From Polyangium jinanense (GTDB taxonomy: Bacteria > Myxococcota > Polyangia > Polyangiales > Polyangiaceae), in assembly GCF_028435365.1 (NCBI RefSeq), contig NZ_JAGTJJ010000001.1, forward strand, positions 868,001 through 932,000: 64,000 bases of DNA, written 5' to 3'. Made by a program: the position numbers and the translations under genes. Positions 56,264 to 64,000 of the stretch are shown here, piece by piece. The first letter of the stretch is position 1. The number at the start of each line of letters is the position of its first letter. A model generated the notes under the pieces. The model worked only from the letters and a program-made list of their open reading frames with translations, did not search any database and was not told where the DNA came from.

Positions 56264-56647
56264 CTACAGCGTGCCCTCGCGCTTGAAGAACGTGCGCGCG
56301 TGGGCGGCGATCTCCTTGTCGGTCGGGTGATCCAGGGTCTCCACCGCGACGACCCTCGATTTCAGGTCGTGGTGGTGGTTCTCGAGGTGCCGCACGAACT
56401 CGATCTTCGCGTTTGCCGGGCCGACCACGAGGATCTCCTCCGTGCCGGCGAGGTGCTCCGCGACGTCGTGATAATAATGCTGATCCTCGCCCGCGTGTCC
56501 CGACGAAGCCGTCGGCCCCGCCTTGCGGTGCAGCTTCGTGTGCGCGTGCGGCGACTTGATCACCTCCCCGGCATAACTCTCGGGCGTGAGGTGGAAAATG
56601 TGGGCCTCATTGTGATCGAGCCAAACGACGGCATGTCGGGTGTTCAT
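56264..56647 (-). CDS. eRF1/Pelota domain-like 'translational machinery' protein
   Basis: 127 residues from the ATG at 56647; the long frame upstream is a shadow of the HAD gene. It opens MNTRHAVVWLDHNEAHIFHL and has a histidine-rich middle (HAHTKLHRKAG, DQHYYHDVAEHL). A C-terminal half, EILVVGPANAKIEFVRHLE, resembles domain 3 of archaeal/eukaryotic release factor eRF1 or Pelota. Bacterial single-domain members carry the database name 'translational machinery protein' but have no proven function. It converges with treS-mak, 10 bases away. Confidence 0.75.
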   Translation of the reverse strand: MNTRHAVVWLDHNEAHIFHLTPESYAGEVIKSPHAHTKLHRKAGPTASSGHAGEDQHYYHDVAEHLAGTEEILVVGPANAKIEFVRHLENHHHDLKSRVVAVETLDHPTDKEIAAHARTFFKREGTL

Positions 56648-56839
56648 GGGAAACCTGCCTTCGCAACGGCCGTGCCGCGGAGACGATCCGCGTAAAACGC
56701 CAGGAACGCGCGAAGACGCGGTGGATCGCGGCGCGAGGAAACGCAAGGCGTGCGTGGCGGCGCAAGGACTGCGACGACGGACGTGTTCGTTCGCTGGCCG
56801 GTTGTCCCGCCGCGCCGCGGATGTGGTAGGGGGGAGACC

Positions 56840-57634
56840 GTGCAGGAAGGTCGAACCCCGATTCACGAGACCCCCGAGGGCGTCGTTCGGCGCCTCGTGG
56901 CCGCGCGCGCGGCGCTCCCGCGCGAGGAGGACCCGGTCCTCGCGTTCGACGCCGACGGTACGCTGTGGAGCGGCGACGTCGGCAACGATCTCTTCGAGGC
57001 GTTGATCGCCGAAGAAGCGGTGCGCGAAGAGGCGCGCGCGGCGTTGATCGTCGAGGCGCGCGCGGCCGGCACGAACGAAGGCGGCAGCACGACCGACATC
57101 GCGCAGGGCCTCTACCGCGCGCTCACGGACGGCACGTATGAAGAGGTCCGCGCCTTCGCGATGATGGCCTGGGTCTTCGCGGGGTTTGCCCTCCCCGAAG
57201 CGGAGGCGTTTGCCCGGCGCGTCATCGCCGCGCGGGGGCTGGATGCGCGGCTGCATCGATTTCTTTCGCCCGTCCTCGCCTGGGCCGAAACCGAAAAGGT
57301 ACCCGTGTGGGTGGTCTCGGCTTCGCCGCGCTGGATCGTCGAGATTGGCGTCGCGCTCCTCGGAATCCCGGCGCATCGCGTGGTCGCGATGACGCCTCGG
57401 ATGCAGGACGGGCGTATCGCCGCCGAGCTCGCCGGGCGGCCCGTGTATGGCAATGACAAGCCCATCGCGCTGCGCGAGGCCTGCCCTGGCGCCACGTTGC
57501 TCGGCGCGTTCGGGGATTCGAGTTATGACGTGCCCATGCTCGCGGCTTCACGTGTACCTGTCGGCGTGCGGCCGAAGGCGGGATTGCTCGCGCGCGCGGC
57601 CGAGGTGCCGAGCCTCGTCGTCGTCGGTACCTGA
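56840..57634 (+). CDS. HAD-superfamily phosphatase (phosphoserine-phosphatase-like)
   Basis: 264 residues from GTG 56840, which follows ggggggag; the frame upstream is unlikely protein. HAD motifs are LAFDADGTLWSGD (I), VWVVSASPRW (II), the Lys in NDKPIALREAC (III), and GAFGDSSYDVPML (IV), with a helical C1-type cap between I and II. It resembles phosphoserine phosphatase-like HADs acting on small phosphometabolites. Its stop codon is only 3 bases from the ABC transporter ATPase, so it is very likely in the transporter operon, suggesting it acts on a sugar or glycerol-type phosphate. That link is inferred from position. Confidence 0.83.
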   Translation: MQEGRTPIHETPEGVVRRLVAARAALPREEDPVLAFDADGTLWSGDVGNDLFEALIAEEAVREEARAALIVEARAAGTNEGGSTTDIAQGLYRALTDGTYEEVRAFAMMAWVFAGFALPEAEAFARRVIAARGLDARLHRFLSPVLAWAETEKVPVWVVSASPRWIVEIGVALLGIPAHRVVAMTPRMQDGRIAAELAGRPVYGNDKPIALREACPGATLLGAFGDSSYDVPMLAASRVPVGVRPKAGLLARAAEVPSLVVVGT

Positions 57635-57637
57635 ACC

Positions 57638-58723
57638 ATGGCGACGATCGAGCTTCGTGGCCTCGTCCGAAGGCACCTCGGCACCGAAATCCCTGCCCTC
57701 GACAAACTCGACCTCGACGTGCGCGACGGCGAGATGCTCGTGCTCGTCGGTCCGTCGGGCTGCGGCAAATCGACGACATTGCGCCTCGTCTCGGGGCTCG
57801 ATACGCCCGACGCCGGGACGATCCGGATCGACGGGCGCGACGTCACGCACGTGCCCCCGCAGGATCGGGACGTCGCGATGGTTTTTCAGGGATATGCCCT
57901 TTATCCGCACATGAAGGTGCGCGAGATTCTGGCGTTCCCCCTCAAGATGCGCGGCGCGGGGCGTCCCGAGCAGGAAAAAAAGGTCCTCGAGGCGGCGGAG
58001 ATGCTGGGGTTGTCGAAGCTGCTCGATCGGCGCCCCGGGGAGCTCTCGGGCGGGGAGCGGCAAAGGGTCGCGATGGGGCGGGCCATCGTGCGTTCGCCGC
58101 GGGTTTTTCTCTTCGATGAGCCGCTCTCGAACCTCGACGCCGCGCTCCGGGCCGAGCTCAGGGTCGAGCTCGCTTCGCTCGTGCGCCGGCTCGGCGTCAC
58201 GAGCATTTACGTCACGCACGATCAGGTCGAGGCGATGACGATCGGCGATCGGATCGCCGTGATGAAAAGCGGCGTGCTCCAGCAGGTGGGGACGCCGAAG
58301 GACATTTACGAGGCGCCTGCGAACGTCTTCGTGGCCTCGTTCCTCGGGACGCCGGCCATCAATCGCATCGAGGCGACATACCACGCGGGGACGATCGAGG
58401 CGCCGAGCCTCCTTTTTTCGGTGCCGATGACGCTCGGGCTCCCGAACCGCGTCGTCGTGGGGATCCGGCCGGAGCACGTATCGATCGTGCGTGACAAACC
58501 ACGCGCCGACGACATTTCGATCGCCGTGAAGGTCGTGCACGCCGAGCCGCTCGGCGCCGAGACGTACCTTTACCTCGACGCCTCGGGGACGCGCATCGCG
58601 GCGCGTATGCCGGGCTGGGGGGCCTTTTCGCCGGGCGACGCGCTCCTCGCCGCGGTCGAGCTGCGCCATTGCTTGTTCTTCGATGCCCAGACGGGCCGAA
58701 GGGTCGCGGAGGCGCGAGGATGA
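57638..58723 (+). CDS. ABC transporter ATP-binding protein (MalK/UgpC family)
   Basis: 361 residues, full length for the CUT1 sugar-importer ATPase. Walker A GPSGCGKSTT, Q-loop MVFQGYALYPHM, signature LSGGERQRVA, Walker B VFLFDEPLSNLD and the switch His in YVTHDQVEAM are present. A C-terminal regulatory OB-type domain (VVVGIRPEHVSIV) is typical of MalK/UgpC. It powers import of oligosaccharides, polyols or glycerol-3-phosphate. The stop overlaps the start of the binding protein (ATGA at 58720-58723). Confidence 0.95.
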   Translation: MATIELRGLVRRHLGTEIPALDKLDLDVRDGEMLVLVGPSGCGKSTTLRLVSGLDTPDAGTIRIDGRDVTHVPPQDRDVAMVFQGYALYPHMKVREILAFPLKMRGAGRPEQEKKVLEAAEMLGLSKLLDRRPGELSGGERQRVAMGRAIVRSPRVFLFDEPLSNLDAALRAELRVELASLVRRLGVTSIYVTHDQVEAMTIGDRIAVMKSGVLQQVGTPKDIYEAPANVFVASFLGTPAINRIEATYHAGTIEAPSLLFSVPMTLGLPNRVVVGIRPEHVSIVRDKPRADDISIAVKVVHAEPLGAETYLYLDASGTRIAARMPGWGAFSPGDALLAAVELRHCLFFDAQTGRRVAEARG

Positions 58724-59991
58724 GCGCGCGCCTCGGGCGTAGGGACGCGCTGATCACGCTCGCCTCGTCGTTCGCCGCCCTCGCGGGGGCGGGCTGCGCG
58801 CGCGGCGGCAGGGACGGCGAGGCGTCGCTCTGGTTCGCTTACGGCGGCACGAACCGCGAGGTTTTGCTTTCGCTCGTCGGTCGGTTCAACGCCGAGCAAA
58901 GCACGTATCGCATCAAGGCCATTTACCAGGGCGATTACTTCGAGGCCTTGGCAAAACTCCGCACGGCCATCGCGGCCCGCGCGGCGCCCGCGCTCACGCA
59001 CGTGGTCGGCGAAGTCGTGCCGTACCTCGCGCAAGCCGGCACGCTGCTGCCAATCGACGAAACGAACCACGTGACCGGCGACATCGTCCCCGCCCTCGGG
59101 CAAACCGGGTGTTTCGTGCGGGGCGGCGAGCGGCCCATCATCTGCGCGCCGTTCAATCGGTCGACGCCGATTGCGTATTACAACCGCACGATCTTCGACG
59201 AGCTCGGCCTGCGCCCGCCGACCACCTGGAACGAGCTCGTTTCCGTGGCCCGTGCGGCGACGGTCCGGGCGAACGACGGAACCGTGACCCGCCACGGATT
59301 CGCCTGCCCCATCGATTGGTGGTTCTGGGTGGCGCTCGTGGGGCAAGCGGGCGGGACCGTGATCGAGGACGACGGGACGCCCTCGCTCGGCGGCGAGGCC
59401 GGGGTGCGCGCGCTCGAATTCTGGCAGCGGCTCGTGCACGAGGAGCGCACGATGAAGCCGCCGCCGGGCCGCGATTACAATGCCTGGCAAGCCACGAACA
59501 CCGATTTCCTCGCGGGCCGGGTGGCGATGATCTGGACGTCGACCGCGTTCCTCAAATACCTCGAAACGAACGCGAAATTTCCCGTGGGCGCCGCGCCGCT
59601 GCCGGGGGACGTGCGGAAAAGCGTGCCCACGGGCGGCACGATGTTCGTCATCCCGGCTGCCTCGTCGGAACGCGAGCGCCCCGCGGCCCGCGCGTTCCTG
59701 CAATGGATGATGCTGCCGCGGCAGGCAAACGAGTGGGCCACGCGGACGGGTTATCTCCCCGTCTCGCAGAAGGGGCTCGCCGAGCTCGAAGCGAGCGGGT
59801 ATTACGGCAAGCATCCGAATGACCGGGTCGCGCTCGATCAATTAAAAGACGCCTTCGCGTGGCCCTGGGCGCCGTCCTTGTTCCGCATCCAGCGCGAGGC
59901 GGTGCAGCCGCGGCTCGAAGAGGCCGTCCTCGCCCAAAGGGACGCACGGGCGACGCTCGACGAGGCGCGCCGCGCCGCGGGGGAGCCATGA
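58720..59991 (+). CDS. Sugar ABC transporter substrate-binding lipoprotein
   Basis: 423 residues from ATG 58720 (ATGA overlap). The N-terminus has arginines (RLGRRDALITLASS) and a lipobox-like LAGAGC, so it is exported and probably lipid-anchored. The mature protein is an extracellular solute-binding protein of family 1: LWFAYGGTNREVLLSLVGRF opens lobe 1, TPIAYYNRTIFDELG is the typical hinge-region block, and GRVAMIWTSTAFLK lies in lobe 2. Such proteins bind maltose, glycerol-3-phosphate or other sugars; the ligand is not predictable. The next gene overlaps again by 4 bases. Confidence 0.92.
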   Translation: MSARLGRRDALITLASSFAALAGAGCARGGRDGEASLWFAYGGTNREVLLSLVGRFNAEQSTYRIKAIYQGDYFEALAKLRTAIAARAAPALTHVVGEVVPYLAQAGTLLPIDETNHVTGDIVPALGQTGCFVRGGERPIICAPFNRSTPIAYYNRTIFDELGLRPPTTWNELVSVARAATVRANDGTVTRHGFACPIDWWFWVALVGQAGGTVIEDDGTPSLGGEAGVRALEFWQRLVHEERTMKPPPGRDYNAWQATNTDFLAGRVAMIWTSTAFLKYLETNAKFPVGAAPLPGDVRKSVPTGGTMFVIPAASSERERPAARAFLQWMMLPRQANEWATRTGYLPVSQKGLAELEASGYYGKHPNDRVALDQLKDAFAWPWAPSLFRIQREAVQPRLEEAVLAQRDARATLDEARRAAGEP

Positions 59992-60866
59992 AGCCGAAGC
60001 GCCCGCTCGATCCGTACCTCTTCCTCGCCCCGACGGCGCTCGTGCTCGGCCTCTTCTTTTTCTGGCCGCTCGCGCTCGTCTTCAAGAACAGCTTTTATCG
60101 CTGGGACATGCTCACGCCCCCCGAATGGGTGGGCACCGCCAACTACGCGCAGATCCTCGCGAGCGGCGAGCTCTGGGGCACGATCGGACGGACGCTCTCC
60201 TACAGCATCGTGGTCGTCGTCGTTTCGCTCGCCCTTGGCCTCGGCCTCGCGCTCGCGCTCGATCGGCCCGGAAAGCTTTATGCCTTCGTGCGAGGCGCGG
60301 TCTTCAGCGCATACGTCGTCTCGTGGGTCGCCGTGGCGCTGCTCTGGATGTGGATCCTCGACGCGGACGGCGGGCTGCTCTCGACGTTTTGCCGCTCGGT
60401 CGGCATCACCCCCAAGAACTGGCTCGGGGATCCCGCGGTCGCGCTCTACACGCTCGCGGCCGTGAGCGTCTGGAAAATCACGGGGTATTCGATGGTGATT
60501 TTCCTGGCGGGATTGCAAGACATCCCCCGCTCCTTGCACGAGGCCGCGGCGCTCGACGGCGCCGGGCCCTTTTCGCGGTTTCTCCACGTCACCTGGCCGA
60601 TGCTGCGCCCGAGCGCCTCGTTCGTCGGGACGACCAGCCTGATCCTCTCGTTCCAGGCCTTCGACGTGGTCCGCGTGATGACCCAGGGCGGGCCCGTGAA
60701 ATCGACGACGGTCTTCGTCTACGCGATTTACGAGCACGTCTTCGTGAACCTGCGCGTCGGGCGGGCGAGCGCGATGACCGTCGCATTTTTCGTGCTCCTG
60801 CTCGGGCTCACGGCCTTGCAGCTCGGGTCCTGGCGACTCGGGAAGCCGGGCGCGAGGCGCGCATGA
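59988..60866 (+). CDS. Sugar ABC transporter permease (MalF/UgpA type)
   Basis: 292 residues with six membrane segments, beginning LDPYLFLAPTALVLGLFFFW. The EAA loop that docks with the ATPase is visible as SLHEAAALDGAGPFSRF. It forms the heterodimeric channel with the following MalG-like permease. ATGA overlaps join it to both neighbours, so the four transporter genes are translated from a single message. Confidence 0.95.
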   Translation: MKPKRPLDPYLFLAPTALVLGLFFFWPLALVFKNSFYRWDMLTPPEWVGTANYAQILASGELWGTIGRTLSYSIVVVVVSLALGLGLALALDRPGKLYAFVRGAVFSAYVVSWVAVALLWMWILDADGGLLSTFCRSVGITPKNWLGDPAVALYTLAAVSVWKITGYSMVIFLAGLQDIPRSLHEAAALDGAGPFSRFLHVTWPMLRPSASFVGTTSLILSFQAFDVVRVMTQGGPVKSTTVFVYAIYEHVFVNLRVGRASAMTVAFFVLLLGLTALQLGSWRLGKPGARRA

Positions 60867-61669
60867 AGCGGCGTTTTTCGTGGATCCTGCTCGTCCTCGT
60901 GGCCCTGCTCTGGGTCGGGCCCTATGCGTGGATGGTGCTGACCTCGCTCCGGACCTTGCCGGAGATCGTCGCGGCGCCCGCGTGGCCCATCCCGAAATCG
61001 ATCCAGTTCGAGGCCTACCGCGAGGTCCTCCGGACGATCCCCGTCGGTCGTTATTTCCTCAACACGACGGCCATGGCCGTCGCCATCGCGCTCCTCCAGA
61101 TCCTGCTCGCATTGCCCGCGGGATACGCGCTCGCCAAATTGCATTTCGTCGGCAAGAAGGTCGCCTTCGCGCTGGTCCTCGCCTGCCTCCTCATCCCGGC
61201 GCAGGTGACGTTCGTCCCTGTCTTCTCGATGCTCGGCCCGATCGGCCTCGTGAACACGTTCGCGGCGCTCACCCTGCCGTTCGGCGTGAGCGCGCTCGGG
61301 ACGTTCCTCGTGCGGCAAGCGCTGCTCTCCGTGCCCGACGAGATGATCGAAGCAGCGCGGCTCGACGGCGCGAGCGAGCTTCGTATCGTCTACGGCCTGC
61401 TCGCCCCGATGTTACGACCGACCCTCGCGTCGCTCTTCCTCTTCAGCTTCGTCTTCCATTACAACGATTATTTCTGGCCGCTCGTCATGACGACCGACGA
61501 CGACGTGCGCACCTTGCCCCTCGCCGTCGCGTTGCTCCGCGAGCAAGGCACCGGCGTGCGCTGGCACATCGTGATGGCGGGGAACGTGATTCTGAGTTTG
61601 CCCGTCCTCGCGCTCTTCGCGGCGGTGCAAAAGCAGATCTTACGGGCGGTGACGGCGCGGGTCGGGTAG
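60863..61669 (+). CDS. Sugar ABC transporter permease (MalG/UgpE type)
   Basis: 268 residues with six membrane segments. The N-terminus is WILLVLVALLWVGPYAWMV, the EAA loop is EMIEAARLDGASELRIVYG, and the C-terminus is short and hydrophobic, as in MalG/UgpE. It is the last gene of the operon and ends 5 bases before the convergent pentapeptide-repeat gene, with no separate terminator visible between them. Confidence 0.95.
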   Translation: MKRRFSWILLVLVALLWVGPYAWMVLTSLRTLPEIVAAPAWPIPKSIQFEAYREVLRTIPVGRYFLNTTAMAVAIALLQILLALPAGYALAKLHFVGKKVAFALVLACLLIPAQVTFVPVFSMLGPIGLVNTFAALTLPFGVSALGTFLVRQALLSVPDEMIEAARLDGASELRIVYGLLAPMLRPTLASLFLFSFVFHYNDYFWPLVMTTDDDVRTLPLAVALLREQGTGVRWHIVMAGNVILSLPVLALFAAVQKQILRAVTARVG

Positions 61670-61674
61670 CGCGT

Positions 61675-62280
61675 TCATTCGTCTCGGTGCTCGGCGAAGC
61701 CGAGCACGCGCATGCCGAACGAGGCCGCGAGGAGGATCGCCGTATCGAGCGGAACCTGGGCGCCTTTCACCTTGTTCTTCGCCGGATCGACGTACAGATC
61801 CGAGGAGCGGGGGAACTGCGCATTGCGAAGGTCGCAATCATCGAAGCGCGTCCCCGCGAAACGGCACTCCTCGAACACAGCGCCGGAGAGGTCCGTCGCC
61901 GCGAAGACCGACTCGGTGATCCCGCACCGCGTGAAGTGCGTCTTGCGCAGCGCGAGCGAGTCCATCACGGTGTATCGGAGGTCGCAGTCCTCGAAGGATA
62001 CGTCGGGGAACTTTGCGATCTTCGTCCAGTTGATCCCCATCAGCTTGCAAGACTTGAACGTCACGCCCCGCAGCGAGAGCATGGTGACGTCGGCTTGCCG
62101 CAGATCACATTCCTCGAATGTGCAGCCCTCGAGCCGAGTCCGCGACCATCGGGCCTCGCTGAGCTTGGAGCGTCGAAATACGCAGGAGGAGAACTCTCGA
62201 TCACGCAGGTCCGCTCGTTCGAGAGTGACCTTGTCGAATGTCTCGCCGTCGAACGAATTCTTGCCTTCGAATGGGTTCAT
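61675..62280 (-). CDS. Pentapeptide-repeat protein
   Basis: 201 residues from ATG 62280; a TTG 39 bases upstream is in frame. The protein is built of A(D/N)LXX-type pentapeptide units, for example ERADLRDREFSSC, LEGCTFEECDLRQADV and AVFEECRFAGTRFDDCDLRN, giving a right-handed quadrilateral beta-helix. It ends with an 'ILLAASFGMRVLGF' helix that could cap the coil or dimerise. Cysteines sit often in repeat positions. Related proteins include QnrB-like gyrase-protecting types, but nothing here shows that role. Confidence 0.85.
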   Translation of the reverse strand: MNPFEGKNSFDGETFDKVTLERADLRDREFSSCVFRRSKLSEARWSRTRLEGCTFEECDLRQADVTMLSLRGVTFKSCKLMGINWTKIAKFPDVSFEDCDLRYTVMDSLALRKTHFTRCGITESVFAATDLSGAVFEECRFAGTRFDDCDLRNAQFPRSSDLYVDPAKNKVKGAQVPLDTAILLAASFGMRVLGFAEHRDE

Positions 62281-62322
62281 CTGGCGATCATCATAGGCCG
62301 GTCGCCATCTCGGTTTCAATGC

Positions 62323-62994
62323 CTAAGGCTTTTCCGTGATCTTGTTCTTCACCCGCACCGGCTTCTTCCCGGCCTCCTCCGCCTCCCACATCAAAAATTG
62401 CTCCGGCGTGACCTGACCGGCGACCGCGGGCGGATCGGCCTTGGGCTCGTGCTGCACGCGCATGAACCTCTCGTCGATCAGCATCGTCTCGTAGTTTCGA
62501 GCGAATTGCACGGCCGACACGGCCCCCGCGCCCGCCACAGCCACCACCACCCCCGCGGCCACCGACCGCCGCACCCGCCGCTTGCGCACGCCGACGGGAC
62601 AATCGGAGGTCATCACCGTCCCGTCCTTCCGCTGGAAGTACCGGACGCAGAGGTTGCCCTCCTTCTCGCGAATGAGCTGCTCGGCCTCCTGGCCGGTCAT
62701 CGCCGAGAGGTTGTACACGTTCTTTTCGCAGGACGGACAGAACCGCGCGTGCTCGTCGCCCACCATCTTGTTCCAATCGGCAGGGCACGGGGCCGCGACC
62801 TGGACCTGCGAAAGCAAAGGCAAGCGCCGCCTCTCTTCGAGCCGGCGCTCGACGTCCGCGAGCGCCTTGCCGAGCTCCGCCTCCTCACGCGACAGGCCTT
62901 CGAGCTCGCGCCGCTGCTCCTCGATCTGCGCGAGGCGGGCCTCGATGTCGGCCTTTTTGGTTTGCAGGGCGTGCTCGTCGTCGCGATAGGCCAT
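62323..62994 (-). CDS. Coiled-coil/zinc-motif membrane protein, unknown
   Basis: 223 residues from ATG 62994; the longer frame upstream is doubtful. The first 60 residues are a charged coiled coil (KKADIEARLAQIEEQRRELE). Then comes a Cys-containing module with APCPADWNKM, ARFCPSCEKNVYNLSAM, NLCVRYFQRKDGT and SDCPVG, probably binding zinc. A basic stretch (RKRRVRR) precedes a membrane segment (SVAAGVVVAVAGAGAVSAV), and a short tail ends the protein. The Cys module recurs in myxobacterial proteins of unknown function. Transcribed with a 43-base gap ahead of the pentapeptide gene, possibly one operon. Confidence 0.7.
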   Translation of the reverse strand: MAYRDDEHALQTKKADIEARLAQIEEQRRELEGLSREEAELGKALADVERRLEERRRLPLLSQVQVAAPCPADWNKMVGDEHARFCPSCEKNVYNLSAMTGQEAEQLIREKEGNLCVRYFQRKDGTVMTSDCPVGVRKRRVRRSVAAGVVVAVAGAGAVSAVQFARNYETMLIDERFMRVQHEPKADPPAVAGQVTPEQFLMWEAEEAGKKPVRVKNKITEKP

Positions 62995-63073
62995 GGCCCT
63001 TGGACGCACGATCTGGCGCCGCGGTTTGCGGGGGGGTGTGAAAATTCGCGGCGGCGCGCTCCGTTGCGGGCGC

Positions 63074-63505
63074 TCAGCGGATCTTGCGCGTGGAGACCAG
63101 GAACGGATTGACCACGTTCGCCGGCACCGTCGTCCCCGCCGCCTGCGTGGCCGGCGTCTCGGTGCTCTTGCGCGGGAGCGGGCGCGGCACGGGCTGGGGC
63201 TTCGGGAGGGGCCGGGGCTCGGGCTCGGCGACCGGGCCGAGCGCGAGCTCGATCGAGGCCTTGGCCTTGGCAATCTGGGCGAGCGCATTCGCGCGCTCCC
63301 GGGGGCGGGCGGCGGTGGCTTGCTCGACCTCCTGCTCGGCGCGTTCGAGGAACGCGAAGCCCCGCGCAAGCTTGAGCCGCGTGATCTGCTCGGCCGTCGG
63401 GAGATCCGCATCACACGCGGCCGACTCCTGCACGGCGCCCCGACCCACGACGACGACGAGCGCCCCTGCGAGCACCAGCGTCGAGACCTTCCACACGTTC
63501 ACCAT
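63074..63505 (-). CDS. Small exported protein with Pro-rich tail, unknown
   Basis: 143 residues from ATG 63505, preceded by ggaggac. An N-terminal hydrophobic segment (VWKVSTLVLAGALVVVVG) is a signal peptide or anchor. A helical region (ITRLKLARGFAFLERAEQE, with ARANALAQIAKAKASIE-like heptads) follows, then a proline-rich stretch (PEPRPLPKPQPVPRPLP) and a Thr/Ala-rich end. No family recognised. Same strand as the next gene, 79 bases ahead of it. Confidence 0.62.
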   Translation of the reverse strand: MVNVWKVSTLVLAGALVVVVGRGAVQESAACDADLPTAEQITRLKLARGFAFLERAEQEVEQATAARPRERANALAQIAKAKASIELALGPVAEPEPRPLPKPQPVPRPLPRKSTETPATQAAGTTVPANVVNPFLVSTRKIR

Positions 63506-63607
63506 CACGTCCTCCCTCCGAGCGCGAGCGTCGCGCGCTCGTCACGTGGCGAGGTCGGGCCTTTCTGTGACCAACTTTTTTTTCGGGACGAGGATATCCT
63601 CGCCGCC

Positions 63608-63866
63608 ATGACGGCCCCGTCCGCCCCGAAGGTCACGGAGGAAAAGTCCGGGACGAACGTCCGGCGCCCGCTCGCCGACCTCGCCGCCCTGAAGGAGGAA
63701 GTTCGAGGACAGCGTGTTCGGCGCGATCAACGAGCGGCGAAAGAAGACCCACACCCGCGACAACGAGACGCCGATCGACGATCAGGATGCGTTCGTGATT
63801 TACGCGCTCACGGAGATCGTGGCCCGCGAGGTACTGAGGCGCGGGGAGGAGGCGCCGGTCGATTGA
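63608..63866 (+). pseudogene. Frameshifted small gene
   Basis: ATG 63608 opens a frame reading MTAPSAPKVTEEK... to PLADLAALKEE (about 63700). After that the codon pattern breaks, while another frame continues convincingly as FEDSVFGAINERRKKTHTRD and DDQDAFVIYALTEIVAREV, ending at TGA 63864-63866. A stop (tga, 63690-63692) blocks that second frame just upstream, so neither frame alone makes the protein. Loss of two bases within the gaaggaggaag run would explain it. It may be a true mutation or an assembly/sequencing error. Function unknown. Confidence 0.55.
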
Positions 63867-63879
63867 AGCGCGGGCGCGG

Positions 63880-64000
63880 TCAGGGCGAGAGCTCGAGGAA
63901 AAACGCGTCGAACCCGCCGGCGCTCTGGGGCCCGTTGAAGGCGCCCACGAGCTTGCTCTGGAAGCCGCCTACGAGGAGCGGACGGCCCGTCTTGGGGGAG
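63880..64000 (-). CDS. Partial CDS, C-terminus of a secreted repeat (propeller-like) protein
   Basis: The last 39 codons of a minus-strand gene entering from the right edge, ending at the TGA complementary to 63880-63882. The visible end, GRPLLVGGFQSKLVGAFNG followed by GFDAFFLELSP, matches the repeat style of SBBP/propeller-type exported proteins of myxobacteria, where such a unit recurs along the protein. The rest lies outside the window. Confidence 0.55.
   Translation of the reverse strand, partial: SPKTGRPLLVGGFQSKLVGAFNGPQSAGGFDAFFLELSP

Noticed and set aside
61675..62280. Qnr-type quinolone-resistance protein
   Set aside because: Pentapeptide repeats alone do not show gyrase binding; the C-terminal part differs and no resistance context exists.

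Overview
The window looks like chromosomal DNA of a myxobacterium, most likely from the Polyangium/Sorangium group. This is inferred from gene style, not from a marker gene. Base composition is very GC-rich with strong G/C at third codon positions. There are many secreted lipoproteins, two SUMF1-fold lipoproteins, a very large kinase-like/AAA/GAF/STAS signalling protein, stand-alone PAS-STAS signalling, HEAT-repeat and pentapeptide-repeat proteins, and short palindromic repeats at gene ends. No rRNA, tRNA, CRISPR array, intact insertion sequence or prophage was seen.

Layout. 1-10.2 kb: an esterase-like hydrolase, a TlpA-type thioredoxin, a membrane-anchored HEAT protein, a cytochrome P450, a GH31 glycosidase lipoprotein, a VOC protein and a collagen-like/IPT lipoprotein. 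10.4-15.2 kb: a ParA/ribbon-helix-helix pair, a PAS-STAS regulator, a coupled pair (barrel-like protein plus Cys-rich lipoprotein), then about 530 bases of non-coding repeats including a 21/43-bp tandem array. 15.2-21.4 kb: a 1667-residue signalling protein whose kinase domain lacks key residues, and a SUMF1 lipoprotein. 21.4-34.5 kb: sucCD and fumC (TCA cycle), hydrolases, a GMC oxidoreductase, a PP2C-like phosphatase, proline iminopeptidase and a fatty acid desaturase. 35-44.9 kb: a decayed Rpn-type gene, a coupled M28 peptidase/SUMF1 pair, an MscS channel, a nucleoside hydrolase, a VanY-like peptidase and an HpaB-like flavin monooxygenase. 45-49.8 kb: a visibly AT-richer three-gene operon on the minus strand encoding a zinc-ribbon PD-(D/E)XK nuclease, a STAND/ORC-like ATPase, and a polytopic membrane protein fused to a second related ATPase. 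This is the best candidate for an undescribed, probably defensive, system. 50-61.7 kb: glgE, a treS-maltokinase fusion, and a HAD phosphatase directly joined to a complete sugar-type ABC importer (ATPase, binding protein, two permeases). 61.7-64 kb: a pentapeptide-repeat protein, small envelope-type proteins, a frameshifted small gene and the end of a secreted repeat protein.

How they fit together. GlgE and TreS-Mak form the trehalose -> maltose -> maltose-1-phosphate -> alpha-glucan route. The neighbouring importer could supply an oligosaccharide or polyol to it, but the substrate is not visible from sequence. Most other genes are single transcription units. ATGA four-base overlaps mark the tightly coupled sets (13609-13612, 36700-36703, 48061-48064, 52939-52942, and three in the ABC operon). 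Several convergent gene ends carry terminators or dispersed palindromes.
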